From positions 195,497,026 through 195,561,025 of the forward strand of contig OY821521.1 in the NCBI GenBank assembly GCA_963682025.1: a stretch of DNA of 64,000 bases, read 5' to 3'. Both the position numbers and the translations under genes were made by a program. Below, piece after piece: positions 21,696-33,164 of this stretch; positions within the stretch are counted from its first letter, which is position 1; each line of letters starts with the position of its first letter. Origin of the DNA: Cordilura impudica (taxonomy: Eukaryota; Arthropoda; Insecta; Diptera; Scathophagidae). Under the pieces are notes generated by a model that saw nothing but the letters and a program-made list of their open reading frames with translations, was not told the DNA's origin and did not search any database.

Positions 21696-22333
21696 GTTAG
21701 AAAATGTGTAGATTGGTATGTTAGTTAGTATTGTATCTTCTGAGATTAAAACTAAAAAGCTGTATGTTATGAAATTTATTCTTAACCGCACTGCTCGTAG
21801 GTCTGACTTTAAGTGAGTGTTAAAGCGTATGACCAAAAAAATGCAAGTACGAGTGTGTGTGAGATAGACTCAGGTTCAAACCTCATGGCCGCCCCTAAGT
21901 AGAAAAATTTCGTATAGAAACAATCTGATCAATTATAACCAGGGCTGTGAAGTCAGAGTCGGAGTTGTGGAGTCGAAGTCGCGGTGTTTTCATTGCACGT
22001 GCATGAAAAATTCAAATAATTGTTCTAATATTTGCCCAAAAAAAAAATTCTTCAAAATATTTTACAGATCACTATGAATAAGTAGATTTTAATTTATTTT
22101 AGGAGAGTAAGTTAAAAAATAATATAAGTGTTTCATATTTTAAATTAATTAGGAATTTTATTTATTAGTGCGGACAAGAGTCTAAATTGCTTTAGCTGAA
22201 CTTATACTCGGTTATTGATCAAGTTGAAAATAGATGTTTGTGTTTTTTTTTGTGATTAATTTTATTGAATTTGAACAATATTCAGCATAAAATTAAAATT
22301 GATTTGTTTGTGTTATAAAATATTATGGTTCAG

Positions 22334-23868
22334 CTATACCAATATAATAAAGAGGTAATGTGTGTTTGTTTGTAAGAGGTAATCGCCGAAACTACTGATC
22401 TGATCTTCCTGAAATTCTCACAGAGTCTTACTGCTGGTATGGGAAGTGTTATAGTTAGGCTATAATTTTTTTTTATATTTTAGTGGGCGTGGCACCTCCC
22501 ATACAAAGTAAATTGTTAATATCATGTATATTCACCCCTGTTCTTGAAACCACTATCACAAAAAAACTCGTAAATGAAAAAATTCTTAAATCTACGAGTT
22601 TTTTGCTGTTCTCTAATTTCAATAAGAATATTTTTTCTCGTTTTAATTCACATAGAAAAGGCTTTGTGAAATCAAAATAAATGCCCTTTTTTTCTACTAA
22701 GCAGGTCTTAAGAGATAAAAAAAAAACTAATTGATATTTAAACTCTAACATGTTTTTTATTGAACCTTGTCACTATTTTAAAAAATTAGACATTAATTTT
22801 ATGAAAAAAAAAAACGATTTTAAAAAACGTCTACATTTTGCGCTGATTTAAAAAAAAAACTCGTAGTAAGGTGGTCGATGTTAATAAAACACACTTTTTG
22901 CGATGATGCTGTTCTATAACTGTAATAAAAACTTTTTATTTACACAATCTATTTTCCATTATAATTTTTTCAATTATAACATAGATTCTTTATGCACTAA
23001 TTATTGCAAGTAAAGGAATTAAAAAAATTTTTTTCATCAAATCACATATTTTTATTTTTTTTGCATATGTTCGAAACAGTATGCCAGTCAAATCCAATTT
23101 ATTTGAATATCGAAATTTTTTTTGGTGATGCCTAACTTTTTAAAAATAGTAAAGTCATTTTTAATTGAATGAAATTGAAGACCAAAAACAATTAAATGCA
23201 CATTAAGTTGTTATTTTAAAAGAAAATATTTTTCTTTATACTTTTTCTATAAACTTAAGAAAAAACATGCACAAAATACTTAAAAGTTTTTTGTGAAACT
23301 GAATAAAGAACCATATGGCACTTCGGTTTCTAGATAACATATGTTCTTAACTCAAACATATGGTTCTTAACTCAAACATATGTTTCCCTTAAATAAATAA
23401 AAAAAAGTGGGTTCAAGAAACCCAAAATTTCAATTTCATGTGATTTTAAATTCACTCTAATTCAAATAACAACGTTTCAAGAACAGGGCTGATTGGGTAC
23501 TATGATAGGGAGAGCTTTGAAAATTCGTGTAAGGTCGTCTATTATTAATGTTAGTAGCTATGCCTGAAATGGTTGGGATCGGATAAGGGAGTGTAGTACC
23601 TCCCATACAAAGTAATTACTCAATATCATATGTCTCGATACTATGACAGACAGCTTTGCAAATTTGTCTTAGGTCATTAACGCGAGTAGTCAGACGAAAA
23701 ATGGGCGGAATCGAACAAGGGGCGTTGCACCCCCATACAAAGTAAATAATAAATGTCATATATCTGGAGTACTATAATAAAGAGAACCTTGAGACTGCGT
23801 GAGCCCTTTCATTACGATGCGGGGGTAGTGGTGGTGGGTAGCGAAGCACACCGGGTTACATCTTTTAG
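22334..23868 (+). mobile_element. Helitron family E copy inserted in the hAT element
   Basis: 5' end CTATACCAATATAATAAAGA with GTTTGTTTG; body has the GGGCGTGGCACCTCCCATAC unit; 3' end GGTAGCGAAGCACACCGGGT then TACATCTTTTAG (CTAG is altered to TTAG). The body is interrupted by a 959-bp element at 22,533-23,491; either side joins as ATCATGTATATT / GGGTACTATGATAGG, matching the uninterrupted copy at 16.0 kb. Confidence 0.8.
22533..23491. mobile_element. CACC-ended TIR element with 3-bp TSD
   Basis: TIRs of 18 bp: CACCCCTGTTCTTGAAAC at the left, and CAGCCCTGTTCTTGAAAC as the reverse complement of the right. ATT flanks both ends, and the empty site is visible in the related Helitron copy at 16.0 kb (TATATTGAGTAC), so the 3-bp duplication is supported. 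Three-bp duplications with CAC starts fit CACTA/CMC-type elements; that is inference. The interior has an inverted pair of AAAAAACTCGTA segments near 22,560 and 22,600 and a third near 22,855. No transposase seen. Confidence 0.75.
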
Positions 23869-24065
23869 TATATATTATAGGTCTGGTGTTTTGGTTAATT
23901 TCTTAATTAAAAAAAAAAAAAAAAAAACAATTACATTGAAAACTGAAAGACAAAGTGGAGTTTAAGTTTCATGGAAGTAGCTATTAGCATACAAATAATT
24001 AATTTGAACTACAATTATTTAATTATTTTTTTTTTTTAAATAAAAATTAAAAAAAATCCTATCTA

Positions 24066-24435
24066 TTGATGATTTTGAGAAAAAAATTTAGACGAGTAGG
24101 AGCAGTCCAATTATCGTCGCTTAAATTTAGTAGAAAGGAGCGGAGATACAGAAATGCTAAATTGACCGTTCTTCAAATTAAGCAAAAAATATTTATAATT
24201 CCAAAGTCCACTGAGATTATCCAGGGTGCTGCATTGTTCACCGCGGCATTGCCACCAAAACAAGTGTCCGCTGAAGTATTATCTTCTGCACTCAGAAACA
24301 TCAATGAAGCTAATTATTATTGAGGCTATCCTATTTGTAAAGGCAAATGCAGAGTTATTTTTTGAAGTTTTGTTATTTTATGTTTCCGATCTTATAGTAT
24401 TTTGTTTATTATTAAAAGAATTAATAAAAAACTAA
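24066..24435 (+). pseudogene. hAT transposase, C-terminal dimerisation-domain remnant
   Basis: The plus-strand frame contains LTVLQIKQKIFIIPKSTEII and then ALPPKQVSAEVLSSALRNI, which resembles the LPxxQVSVERxFSxLxxI block of hAT dimerisation domains. After a frame change the sequence reads IEAILFVKANAELF, similar to the following conserved helix. Everything upstream is missing or unreadable, so this is dead. Its orientation and position near the right TIR fit a hAT gene. Confidence 0.6.
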
Positions 24436-24580
24436 CCCATAAAAAGTTTTTATTATACTCCCTTTCTTTGTAAATTAAGTTTACTATATCGTTTCAGTCT
24501 TACTCAACACTTGTAATTCTACAGTCAAAACAATTTTTTTGCAATATTTTTTTTTTTTTTGCGAGGGAGTAAAAAATAAA
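24432..24580. repeat. Small CTCCCTTTCTTT-ended repeat (family G)
   Basis: AACTAACCCATAAAAAGTTT then ATACTCCCTTTCTTTGTAAA and, downstream, GAGGGAGTAAAAAATAAA. Related copies at 36,640-36,918 and 45,362-45,520 share both ends (TACTCCCTTTCTTT...AAATAAAGGGAGTA), so the ends are short inverted repeats. Non-coding. Confidence 0.5.
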
Positions 24581-24689
24581 TAAAATATTTCAAAAAATAA
24601 ATGTTGTATTGATTCACTGGCATCAGGAATTTTTTTCACGGCTCCACAGCCCTGATTATAACATAAAAAATTATTATAATGTTTAATAT

Positions 24690-25068
24690 AATCAATGATG
24701 ACGGCTGAACTACCAGAAACCGGTCTGCTTAAGAATACAGAGTAGTTATGAATTTTAGAAATATACTCTTTATATTTTTCGTTTTTGACTGCTCCTTGGT
24801 CTCAGGTGTGAAGTGGCTTTATTGTGGTAAAACATCGCCACACACTCTATTGGAAACATCTTCACGGAGCTATTTTTGTTCTAATGTGAGCCAACACGGC
24901 ACCCATCTTGCGGACAGCTTTCTCATATTCCAATTTTCAGTCAATATTTGTAGCCGACGATAATCCAATACCATTTTATGGATTCTCTTAACTGTTTCTG
25001 CCGTGGCCACCTCAATTGGTCGTTTTGGCAGCTCGTATCTCAAAATCTTAACCCACAATCAGATAATG
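24690..25068 (-). pseudogene. mariner transposase, N-terminal/middle remnant
   Basis: The minus-strand frame contains IEVATAETVKRIHKMVLDYR and then MRKLSARWVPCWLTLEQK. That is the mariner signature between the second helix-turn-helix and the catalytic core (MRKLSARWVPRLLTxxQK). Further on, a broken stretch reads CVAMFYHNK-like. Together with 21,371-21,695 it probably formed one copy before the hAT insertion. Frameshifts and stops make it inactive. Confidence 0.75.
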
Positions 25069-25074
25069 TGACTG

Positions 25075-25487
25075 AACCTCAAGGGTCAGTTATTTTAATG
25101 TGTTATACAATGTCAAAAGTAACTTTGTTGGAGTCAATAATATTTATATCGGGACTTAGTTGAACATTCTTACGTTAAATCCACCAAGATGTCGAATATG
25201 ATAAGGCCAAATGCTGAGATCGACGGGTAATTGATTGCGCACGGTCTTCAGCCACACTTCGCTATAACGACAATATTCTCCTCACTACTGGCTGGATGTG
25301 GTCTATTCGGTCGCGTTTTATCCAATAACGCACATTGCGAATGGTATTCGCAATACTGGTCTGGAAAGGTCATAATGCATACCACATATGTTGCTCCAAG
25401 TAGACGAATAATATTTCTCACGGAACTCTGATTTTCATAATACAGTTGAATTATTTGGAGACGTTATTGCGGTATGAATCTTTCCAT
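25075..25487 (-). pseudogene. DD41D-type mariner transposase, N-terminal remnant
   Basis: From ATG at 25,487 (minus): MERFIPQ, a stop, RLQIIQLYYENQSSVRN, then broken sequence ending VAEDRAQSITRRSQHLALSY-like and STSWWILRKN-like. These align well with residues 1-111 of the intact transposase at 40.1-41.2 kb (RLQIIEFYYQNQCSVRNVFR, RSVTEDREMSIRRRSQQLGL). It abuts the mariner fragment of another lineage at 25,070, so two different elements are joined here. Confidence 0.7.
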
Positions 25488-25489
25488 GA

Positions 25490-26485
25490 TGAATTGGTAA
25501 CCAATACTTTGTAAATATAAGATGACAGACATCTGTCACGAGTAATCTGTAAAAAAAATTAATCACCCGTTACTAGCAAGAATATCTGCATATAGCAAAA
25601 ATAGGTGTTCGCTTAAATATAGTAAATATTAGCACATGTGAATTTGGTACCTAGTCTAATATACATACATCGCCAAAATTTTGATGGCTTCCGGAATATC
25701 AAAAAAAAATTAAGATGGTTTGTAGATACCGTCTGTACTATAGGTCTTTCGAATATAGTTCAAATGTAATGAAAATTGAAAAAAAAAACCTATTTTATTT
25801 GAGATAAATGTAAGATTTGGCCGCTACAAAAAAAAGTATGGTTCCGTTACAGTGCATTCTAAGATATCTTCATTGTTCGGTGCATTTAGCGAGTGCGCTG
25901 TGTATTTATTTCAAAACGCTTTTCGTCATTAGTACTTTATCGTATTTGAAAACGTTTCAAGAGAATTTTATGAGAACAAAAGAGTTCGTTTTGTAACACT
26001 TATATAATTATTATTTAATAATTATTTAAAAGAGTGCATATTTGTACGTGATAGAATTGCGTGTAAAAAAAACTAGAACAATTCAATTAATAGAAACTAG
26101 CTAGTATTGCCTTAAATATTGGTTTTCAGCTTGAATAAGTTTCAAAAATACAGACAAAAAAAAATACACAACACACTTTTGTTAAATAAATAATACGAAG
26201 TTGATAAATTTTAAATCAGGAAAAAAAATTTTAAATAGAACTTTCTCTTTAACAAAGGGAACGTCTGGAATTTCCATTCAATAACAATTGCAAAAAAGTC
26301 TGTACAGTGGAAACTCGTTATTACGTATTACATTGTGTCAGACCAGTCTACTTTTTATTATTAAATTTAAATAATCTTGAATTCATAACTATCTACTATC
26401 TGTACCGCAATATTTAGAAAACTATTCCCTCTTTTGTAAAGCTCTTTTGTACCTTTTCCATCCCCGTTTTGTAAACTATGTTTAG

Positions 26486-26535
<50 letters not shown>

Positions 26536-26774
26536 AATTTCTGATAGTAATTTCAAATGTCCATCAGTTCAGTAGAATTTTCGTTCACAATTTTATATGC
26601 CTTTAAGTTATAATTCGTATAATATGCAATTTTTTTTTTCAAATAATAAAAAAAAACAGGGGCGGAATCAATGGTTTCACCCTATTTCAGATCCTAGTTT
26701 TTGAGTTAACACGATGGTTTCATACAAAATTTCTTATTTAAATTATACAATTTTTAAAATTCTTATAGGGTGTT
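25490..26774. other. No gene; TA microsatellite at 26,490-26,521
   Basis: AT-rich sequence without support for a gene. 26,490-26,521 is a pure TA run followed by T15. TACAGTGGAAACTCGTTATT at 26,304-26,323 resembles a pogo-type end, but no partner was found. Confidence 0.5.
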
Positions 26775-27400
26775 GGTTTTATGCCCTATATCAGGGTACA
26801 AAGAACTTGTGCTGATGTTTGAAACTACCAAAAATATTTGACCTTGACCCATTATATTATACCGATCGACTCATAATCATTTTCTGAGTCGATTTAGCGA
26901 TGTTCGTCCATCCGTTCGTCCATCTGTGTGTCCATGTAAACCTTGTAATGAAACTACAGATCGCAAATTTGAAGAATATATTTTAATGATATATATATGC
27001 TCTGATCGGCCACATGACGAACGTTATTGAAATTGGTGAAAATAGGTGCATGCTCAGACCTAGTCCCCCTATGAAATCTACTTAAATTGCCATAAGACCC
27101 AAATTATCATATAGATTTGTCAAATTTTGTTTGTTTGTGTTTACTACGAGTACACCTATTAATCAGTAGTCAAAAAATAAACCCTGTAGGAGATTTCTTG
27201 GTCATAGCCCCCATATAAAGCTGCTTCCCGATCTTCACTTAAATCTATCAAAAATATTGCACAGATTTTTCTAAAATTTGGCTTTTATATATTTTTTCAA
27301 AAAATAAGTGACCTTACCAAATATTTTTCTACCTCTGTAGTCCCCATATAAACGTCCCCTCTCTATAGTTTTTTTCATTGAAAATGTTTTAAAACTGGGA
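26775..27400 (+). mobile_element. Dispersed repeat family B, long copy
   Basis: Blocks in order: ATCAGGGTACAAAGAACTTG, ACTACCAAAAATATTTGACC, TCTGAGTCGATTTAGCGATG, CCGTTCGTCCATCTGTGTGT, GTAATGAAACTACAGATCGC, TATTGAAATTGGTGAAAATA, CAGACCTAGTCCCCCTATGA, GCCATAAGACCCAAATTATC, AATAAACCCTGTAGGAGATT, AAGCTGCTTCCCGATCTTCA and CCCCATATAAACG. No coding sequence. It is the reference copy for the family in this window, although the 3' hairpin end is missing. Confidence 0.65.
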
Positions 27401-27774
27401 CCAGGTAAGCATACCACAATTGAGAAAAGACGGATGTTATGTAAAAAAATTGCTAGTTATCGAAAAAAATGCATTCATATGGACAGAATTTCTATGCATT
27501 GGCTACAGGCAAAATTCGGAAGCCAAAGCCTCGAAAAACAAATGTGCGTAGGCATGCAGGCATAGTAAGAATGGGAAAAATTATCCATTCAAGGAAAATT
27601 ATAAAAAAAAAAAAAATGCAAAAACTTTGCTAAAAACAAAATTCTAAAAACTCTTAGAGATTATGGGCAGCAGATATGAATTTTTCATCAAAACCAAAGG
27701 CTTTATTAGTACAAAATATTATTACATATTTGTATATTCCAAAAAAGTATTTGCGATAATTCAATAAAATAAAA

Positions 27775-27940
27775 GTGTTAAATTCGACTGTACCGAAGTT
27801 TTGATACCCACCACCTGCGTCTTAAACTCAATATTACAACCAATGTTGGATACGGCTGTCACTTTAAAACTGTTGCCGAACCGAAACTTAAAATTCGAAT
27901 ACCAATTAAATTTAAAGTTAATTGCTTTTCTTATTGGCCA
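27775..27940 (+). mobile_element. Family A terminal segment
   Basis: GTGTTAAATTCGACTGTACC followed by GATACCCACCACCTGCGTCT and CAATGTTGGATACGGCTG, ending CGAATACCAATTAAATTTAA. The same segment occurs at 45,160-45,310 and, inverted, at 30,530-30,640. Here it leads straight into T-rich heptamer-type repeats. Confidence 0.6.
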
Positions 27941-27959
27941 GTTTCTATTTTAATTTGTT

Positions 27960-29250
27960 GTTATAATTTCAATTTATAATTTTTAAATTTAATTTTTTTA
28001 TTTAAATTTTTTTTATTTTTGAATAAAATTTTTTTATTCTTTTTAATTTTTAAAATTTAATTTTTGATTTTTTTAGTTTCAATTTTTAATTTTTTGATTT
28101 TTAGTTTTAATTTTTAATATTTAATTTTAACTTTTTAATTCTTTGATTTTTAGTTTTAATTTTTAATATTTAATTTTAACTTTTTAATTCTTTGATTTTT
28201 AGTTTTAATTTTTTATTTTTTGATTATAATTTTTAATTTTTTATTTTTTGATTTTTAGTTTTAATTTTTTGATTTTTAGTTTTAATTTTTAATTTTACAT
28301 TTTTGATTTTTGATTTTCGATTTTTAATTTTTTTATTTTTGATTTTTAATTTTAACTTTTTAATTTTTAATATTTAATTTTTAATTTTTAAATTTTTATT
28401 TTTAATTTTTGATTTATAATTTTTAGTTTTTAATTTTTAGTGTTTAATTTTTAATTTTTAATCTATAATTTTTAATTTTTATCTTTCATTATTCATTTTT
28501 CATTTTTAATTTTTTAGTTTTCATTTTCCATTTTTCAATTTTAATTTTTAAGATTTCATTTTTAATTTTTCATTTTTCAATTTCCACTTTTTCATTTTTT
28601 ATTTTCCAATTTTCATTTTCCATTTCCCATTCTCCATTTTTCAATTTTCCATTTTCCATGTTTCAGTTTTCATTTTTCATTTTTCAATTTTCATTTTTCA
28701 TTTTCCATATCCATTTTCCATTTGCATTTTTCATTTTTCAATTTTCATTTTCCATTTTTCATTTTTAATTTTTCAATTTTTCAAATTTCATTTTTCATTT
28801 TCCATTTTCCGTTTTTAATTTTTCATGTTTCGTTTTTAATATTTCATTTTTCGTTTTTCATTTACAATTTCCATTTTTCCATTTTCATTTTCCATTTTTC
28901 ATTTTTAATTTTCAGTTTTCATTTTTCATTTTCCATGTTAATTAAAGTTTTTATTTCTCAATTTTAATTTTTAATTTTTAATTTTTAATTTTTAATTTTT
29001 AATTTTTAATTTTTAATTTTTAATTTTTAATTTTTAATTTTTAATTTTTAATTTTTAATTTTTAATTTTTAATTTTTAATTATTAAGTTTTAAATTTTAA
29101 TTTTTATTTTGAATTTTTAATTTTTAATTTGTAAGTTTTAAGTTTTAATTTTTAATTTTTAATATTTAATATTTAATTTTTAATTTTTAATATAAAATTT
29201 TTAATTTAAAATTTTTAATTTTTGATTTAAAATTTTTAGTTTTTAATTTT
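27960..29250. repeat. T-rich heptamer-type array with pure (TTTTTAA)n core
   Basis: About 1.3 kb of TTTTTAATTTTTAATT-like repeats. 28,966-29,082 is a pure TTTTTAA heptamer (about 16 units). 28,480-28,935 is a TTTTCATTTTTCATTTTCCA variant. Frames rich in Phe/Ile/Ser are artefacts of the repeat. Confidence 0.9.
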
Positions 29251-29254
29251 TAAA

Positions 29255-29860
29255 AGGTACCTTTTAAAAACGGGCAATTTTTAAAAACCAGTTACTTTTA
29301 AAAAAAGTACTTTTTCAAAAGAGGGTATTTTTTTTAAAAAAGATACTTTTTGTTTGACTTTTTTAGGGATTATATTTTTCTTTCATATTGGCGATTTTTA
29401 TTTTTATATACAGGTTTTTCATTCCGTTTGTTACTGATCGAAAAACTAATTTCCGACCCAATAAAGTATATATATTCTTGATCCTTATCACAGCGATGTC
29501 CGTCTGTCCGTCTGTCTGTTGAAATCACGCTCATTCACAAAAAAAAAACATTTAACTGTGTAAAGTTACGATAATATTATTTGCCATTTTTCCCACCAGG
29601 TTCATATTTAAAATGGGATAAATCAGGCATCATTGTGCTTAGATACGAGCAAAAAATATGTAGATACCTCTAAAAAAACATAAAACTCAGTGTGTTTGTT
29701 GTAATACATATTTTAGTGGTTGAACATAATAGTTGTACAACAACATTCACAGTTCAAAAAAGCCACACAAAAAATAATGCTATCATACCAACAAACACAA
29801 CTACCATGAGCTATGTTAGTAGTATTGCCACTTATTTTTTTTATCGCTATCGCTATTCCT
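29255..29860 (+). mobile_element. GGTACCTTTT module followed by family A segment
   Basis: 29,255-29,340 has AAAAGGTACCTTTTAAAAAC and similar lines, 29,385 has TTGGCGATTTTTATTTTTAT, and 29,410-29,545 has the family A block (TTTTTCATTCCGTTTGTTAC, CTTGATCCTTATCACAGCGA, TGTCCGTCTGTCCGTCTGTC). 29,690-29,840 is matched in inverted orientation by 30,660-30,770 (TAGTGGTTGAACATAATAGT and GAGCTATGTTAGTAGTATTG). Confidence 0.6.
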
Positions 29861-29865
29861 AATAA

Positions 29866-30160
29866 AAAATGAAAAATGAAAACTGAAAAATTAAAATTGC
29901 AAAATGAAAAATGGAAAATAAAAAATTAAAATTGAAAAATTAAATATGAAAAATTAAAAATTAGGAATATAAATTTAAAAATTAAAAACTAAAAATTACA
30001 AATTAAGAATAAAAAACTAAAAAATAAAAAATTAGAAATTAAAAATGAAAAATCTGAAATAAAAATTAGAAATTAAAATCAAAAATTAAATATTAAAAAT
30101 TAAAAATGAAAAATGAAAAATTAGAAATAAAAAATAAAATTCAAAATAAGAATTAAAAAT
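29866..30160. repeat. A-rich AAAAATT-type array
   Basis: AAAAATTAAAAATGAAAAAT-like sequence, the complement in character of the T-rich array at 28.0-29.2 kb. It lies within the larger inverted arrangement of family A segments. Confidence 0.85.
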
Positions 30161-30529
30161 TTTAATTTCTATATTTAGTTTCTTACCTGTTATAATTACG
30201 TATTTTTTTTGTTTTGTATTAAGTGTCCTTAAATTACCATATTACCAGCTAATTCAGATACAAATATTTTAAAATTTTCATATTTTTAATATTGATAATT
30301 TTTAGCTAAGAATCATTTGATTTTTTTTTTTTTTTTTAATTATCGTACAACTTCTAAGTCTCAAAACATTCTAATGGGGCTGAAACTTTGGGTATTATAA
30401 CGCCGCCTGCGTTAAATAATGATTTTCATTTGTGTTCTATGAAGTACTTAGGGAACTTATTTTCTACTCTAGTAATCAAATAGTAATTAATTATTTCTAT
30501 AGAAGACACGATCATTATGTTTTATAAAA

Positions 30530-30790
30530 ATAAATTATGATAGAAAAACAATTAACTTTAAATTTAATTGGTATTCGGAATTAATGTTTCCGTATCGGTT
30601 AAAGTAGTAGCCGGTACTCAACATTGGGTCAAAAAATTTACTTGTTTTGCTATATCGTAATAACAAAAAAAAATTTGTGGCAATACTTCTAACATAGCTC
30701 ATTTTTTTTTTTGTTTGTTGTACAACAATTATGTTCAGCCACTAAAATATTGCAAAAAACACAGCAGTTTTTTACGCGTAAGATGTGACC
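30530..30790 (-). mobile_element. Family A segment, inverted partner of 27.8 and 29.7 kb
   Basis: On the minus strand this reads GTGGCTGAACATAATTGTTG, GAGCTATGTTAGAAGTATTG and, further on, CCAATGTTGAGTACCGGCTA then CGAATACCAATTAAATTTAA. Together with the plus-oriented segments at 27.8 and 29.7 kb it makes an interrupted inverted repeat about 3 kb across. Confidence 0.6.
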
Positions 30791-31883
30791 ATTAAGACAA
30801 ATCGGTATGACTTATGATTGTTTGGTGAAAAAATTATTATATGAAATAACCTTTTTGTCGCTGTTTTCTGCATTTTATTTATTACCAGATGTTTACACAT
30901 CGCCCCCTGTGATCGAACTCACATGATTTTTTTTTCTCTTTCACTAGCCTTTTTGTTTCGTTTTTTAAATTTTTTTTCTCGTAAGTTTGGTATATTGAGC
31001 GTAAAAGTGTAAAACGTTCGTTATTTTGCTCTTTCCTTATATCGGTTGGTCGTTATACCGAGCTTTCATTGCATTAATAAAAACAATATGGATTATCTAC
31101 GAGTTGTTTAGATTAATAATCTTCAATAACACCTTTTCACATTAACTTTTGAATTTGTTTATATATTTTTAAGTGACAGATAATAAGTCCATTAACTAAC
31201 ATCTATAAAGTCTATCGATGTTATTTATACAAGCCATGTTACATATCTGTTATTGATCCTAAAAATATCGTGTAAATTATTTTATCAAGTCATTGAGATC
31301 AATTTATCATTTAATATGTTATATTTTTTATTGCATACTTTGTGGCTTATGCTATTGTGTTCAAGTGATCATCATTATATTTACTATCAGACAGGGGAAT
31401 GTTTAGTTATTTTCAACATTTTTTCATAGCTACCTGTCAACGTTTCCCCAAGGTGGTGGTGACGAAGTGGTTCAAACCATTTTACGACAGCCTTCCAATG
31501 GTTTTTAGTTGTTTGGTGAAAATTTAATTTTATAATAAATGTGCTTTCATAGCGCCATGTCTTATATAGTTATTACCAGGTTAAATTTAGACAAACGTGT
31601 CTTTCTAATTAAGATTTTGCAATTTCCACGTTATTTTTTAAATTAAAGGTTTTTTTTAGAGGAAATGTGGAGTTATAATTCAAAAGTTAGAGTTTACATG
31701 AATTAATTATTTTTAATAAATGTAGTTTAATAGCGACATCTAACGGAAATATATCCGGTTCAAGTTAAAGTTTTGAAAAAACTTATACTTTTAAATAAGA
31801 TTTTTTTCATTTTCTTTGCCCAGTCACAGAAATTTTGACGCTTTAAAGACTTTTTAATTTTATAAATTTGAAGAGATCCCCTA
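30791..31883. other. No feature recognised
   Basis: Sequence near 30,895-30,925 (CATCGCCCCCTGTGATCGAA) is less AT-rich but shows no gene. No supported frame, RNA gene or element end. Confidence 0.4.
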
Positions 31884-32605
31884 AATGGATGCCTCACTTG
31901 ACAAATCGATTAACTCCCCTTTCTGATTTAAGAAAATTATAATGGCAAAGCTCGTGATTGACGGCTAGCTGTTTATATTCAAGACATATCTCTCTAATAT
32001 TAAAGGTGCTATTACACGAAATGTTTTTTACATATGTACTGTCACTTTTTTTATCCATATGAAATTCTTCATGTCTGTCAAAATTGTCTTTTACATACGA
32101 TTCATAATTTTTGCTATCACACGTGGGTATGTATTTCCGTATGACATAACCTCTAAATGTAAACAACAGCTGAATTAATTTGTGAATTTACAAAAATTTG
32201 TTGTTAAAAAAAAGGTTATGTATTTTTTAATTGTTAATTAATACTAAACAATTTATTTTTCTTTCAATATTAATCTTTAAAATGTACTCTGTTTTTCTTT
32301 CGCCACAAGCAGTGTTGTATTTTCACTTGTTTGTCATGCAAAAATAGAACCTGTTCTAATTGAAAAATGTACATGTGACTTTCCTCATGTATTGTACATA
32401 AACAATGTTTTATATGTATCACACGATGTGTACAACTTTTGTTGTGGGAAAATTTGACAGTACATATGTAAAAAACACATCATGTAATAGCACCTTAAAG
32501 AATATCACAATTAAAATCACTTTATTATTATTATTTTTCGAATAAAATCTTCATAAATCAGAAAGTAAGTGGAGTTAATCGATTTGGCAAGTGAGGCATC
32601 CAAAT
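31884..32605. repeat. Inverted repeat around a 490-bp TIR element
   Basis: GGATGCCTCACTTGACAAAT plus CGATTAACTCC at 31,884-31,917 is inverted at 32,573-32,602 (GGAGTTAATCGATTTGGCAA plus GTGAGGCATCC), and TTTCTGATTTA recurs next to each. In both copies the outward strand can be read as a DASLxKSINS peptide. Between them lies the TIR element at 32,005-32,494. Confidence 0.6.
32005..32494. mobile_element. 490-bp TIR element (MITE-like)
   Basis: Left GGTGCTATTACACGAAATGT, then TTTTTACATATGTACTGTCA. The right end inverted reads GGTGCTATTACATGATGTGT and TTTTTACATATGTACTGTCA, giving a TIR of about 42 bp with few mismatches. TTAAA lies directly outside both ends, a possible 5-bp target duplication. 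No transposase; the superfamily is not determined. Confidence 0.7.
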
Positions 32606-32609
32606 AATA

Positions 32610-33164
32610 CTCATCATAATTGATACTGCATAGTTTGTTAAATTTGTAACATTTATATATTATCATAAAAGAACAATTAGGAAGTTGGGATATCTTCAAA
32701 ACAAAAGGAATATCTTCAAGAGTCGTGCATACATAACTTTTCTCTGATCCTAAATGTTTAATGAATTATATTATTAATTTTCTAAATTTAGATTGATGTT
32801 TCAGTGTTTATCTTTTTTTCTTGTAACCATCGAAATTTTCTTCATTCTAATAAAATAGAAAAAAATTTAATTAATTGAAATTTGCCATGAACTTTAAAAA
32901 AATTAAAAAAATTTGAGATGCCAGTTAAACGTAAGTCCTTCATCAAATAGTTTCAAGTTGTTACACCGAGCTTTTATGATGTCGTTCAAACATATTTTAG
33001 TTTAATTTAGGATTTTTAGCAGCATAGTTAAATATGTAGTTAACTAAGTTCCACTGACACTCAAAAAACTCGGCCTTAGAAAAAGCTTATTTTGAACATT
33101 AATAAAAAAGTTGTTGTATTTAAATAAAATTCCGTTTTTCAAGAATTGTGTCAGCCTAGACCAT
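32610..33164. other. No feature recognised
   Basis: AT-rich sequence without element ends or a supportable frame. Confidence 0.4.

Larger units (their letters stand above)
21940..24654 (+). mobile_element. hAT transposon with 8-bp TSD, carrying nested insertions
   Basis: Left end CAGGGCTGTGAAGTCAGAGT plus GGAGTTGTGGAGTCG; right end ...GGCTCCACAGCCCTG. The flanks are a perfect 8-bp duplication, ATTATAAC (21,932-21,939 and 24,655-24,662), diagnostic of the hAT superfamily together with the CAGGG-type terminus. Of the 2,715 bp, 22,334-23,868 is a later Helitron. A decayed dimerisation-domain remnant lies at 24.1-24.4 kb on the plus strand. Confidence 0.9.

Noticed and set aside
21855..21900. 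GGTTCAAACC as a SINE B box
   Set aside because: The motif is a short palindrome; no A box at suitable spacing and no repeat copies in the window.
28722..28967. Phe/Ser/Ile-rich 81-codon frame
   Set aside because: It is the TTTTCATTTTTCATTTTCC repeat read as codons.
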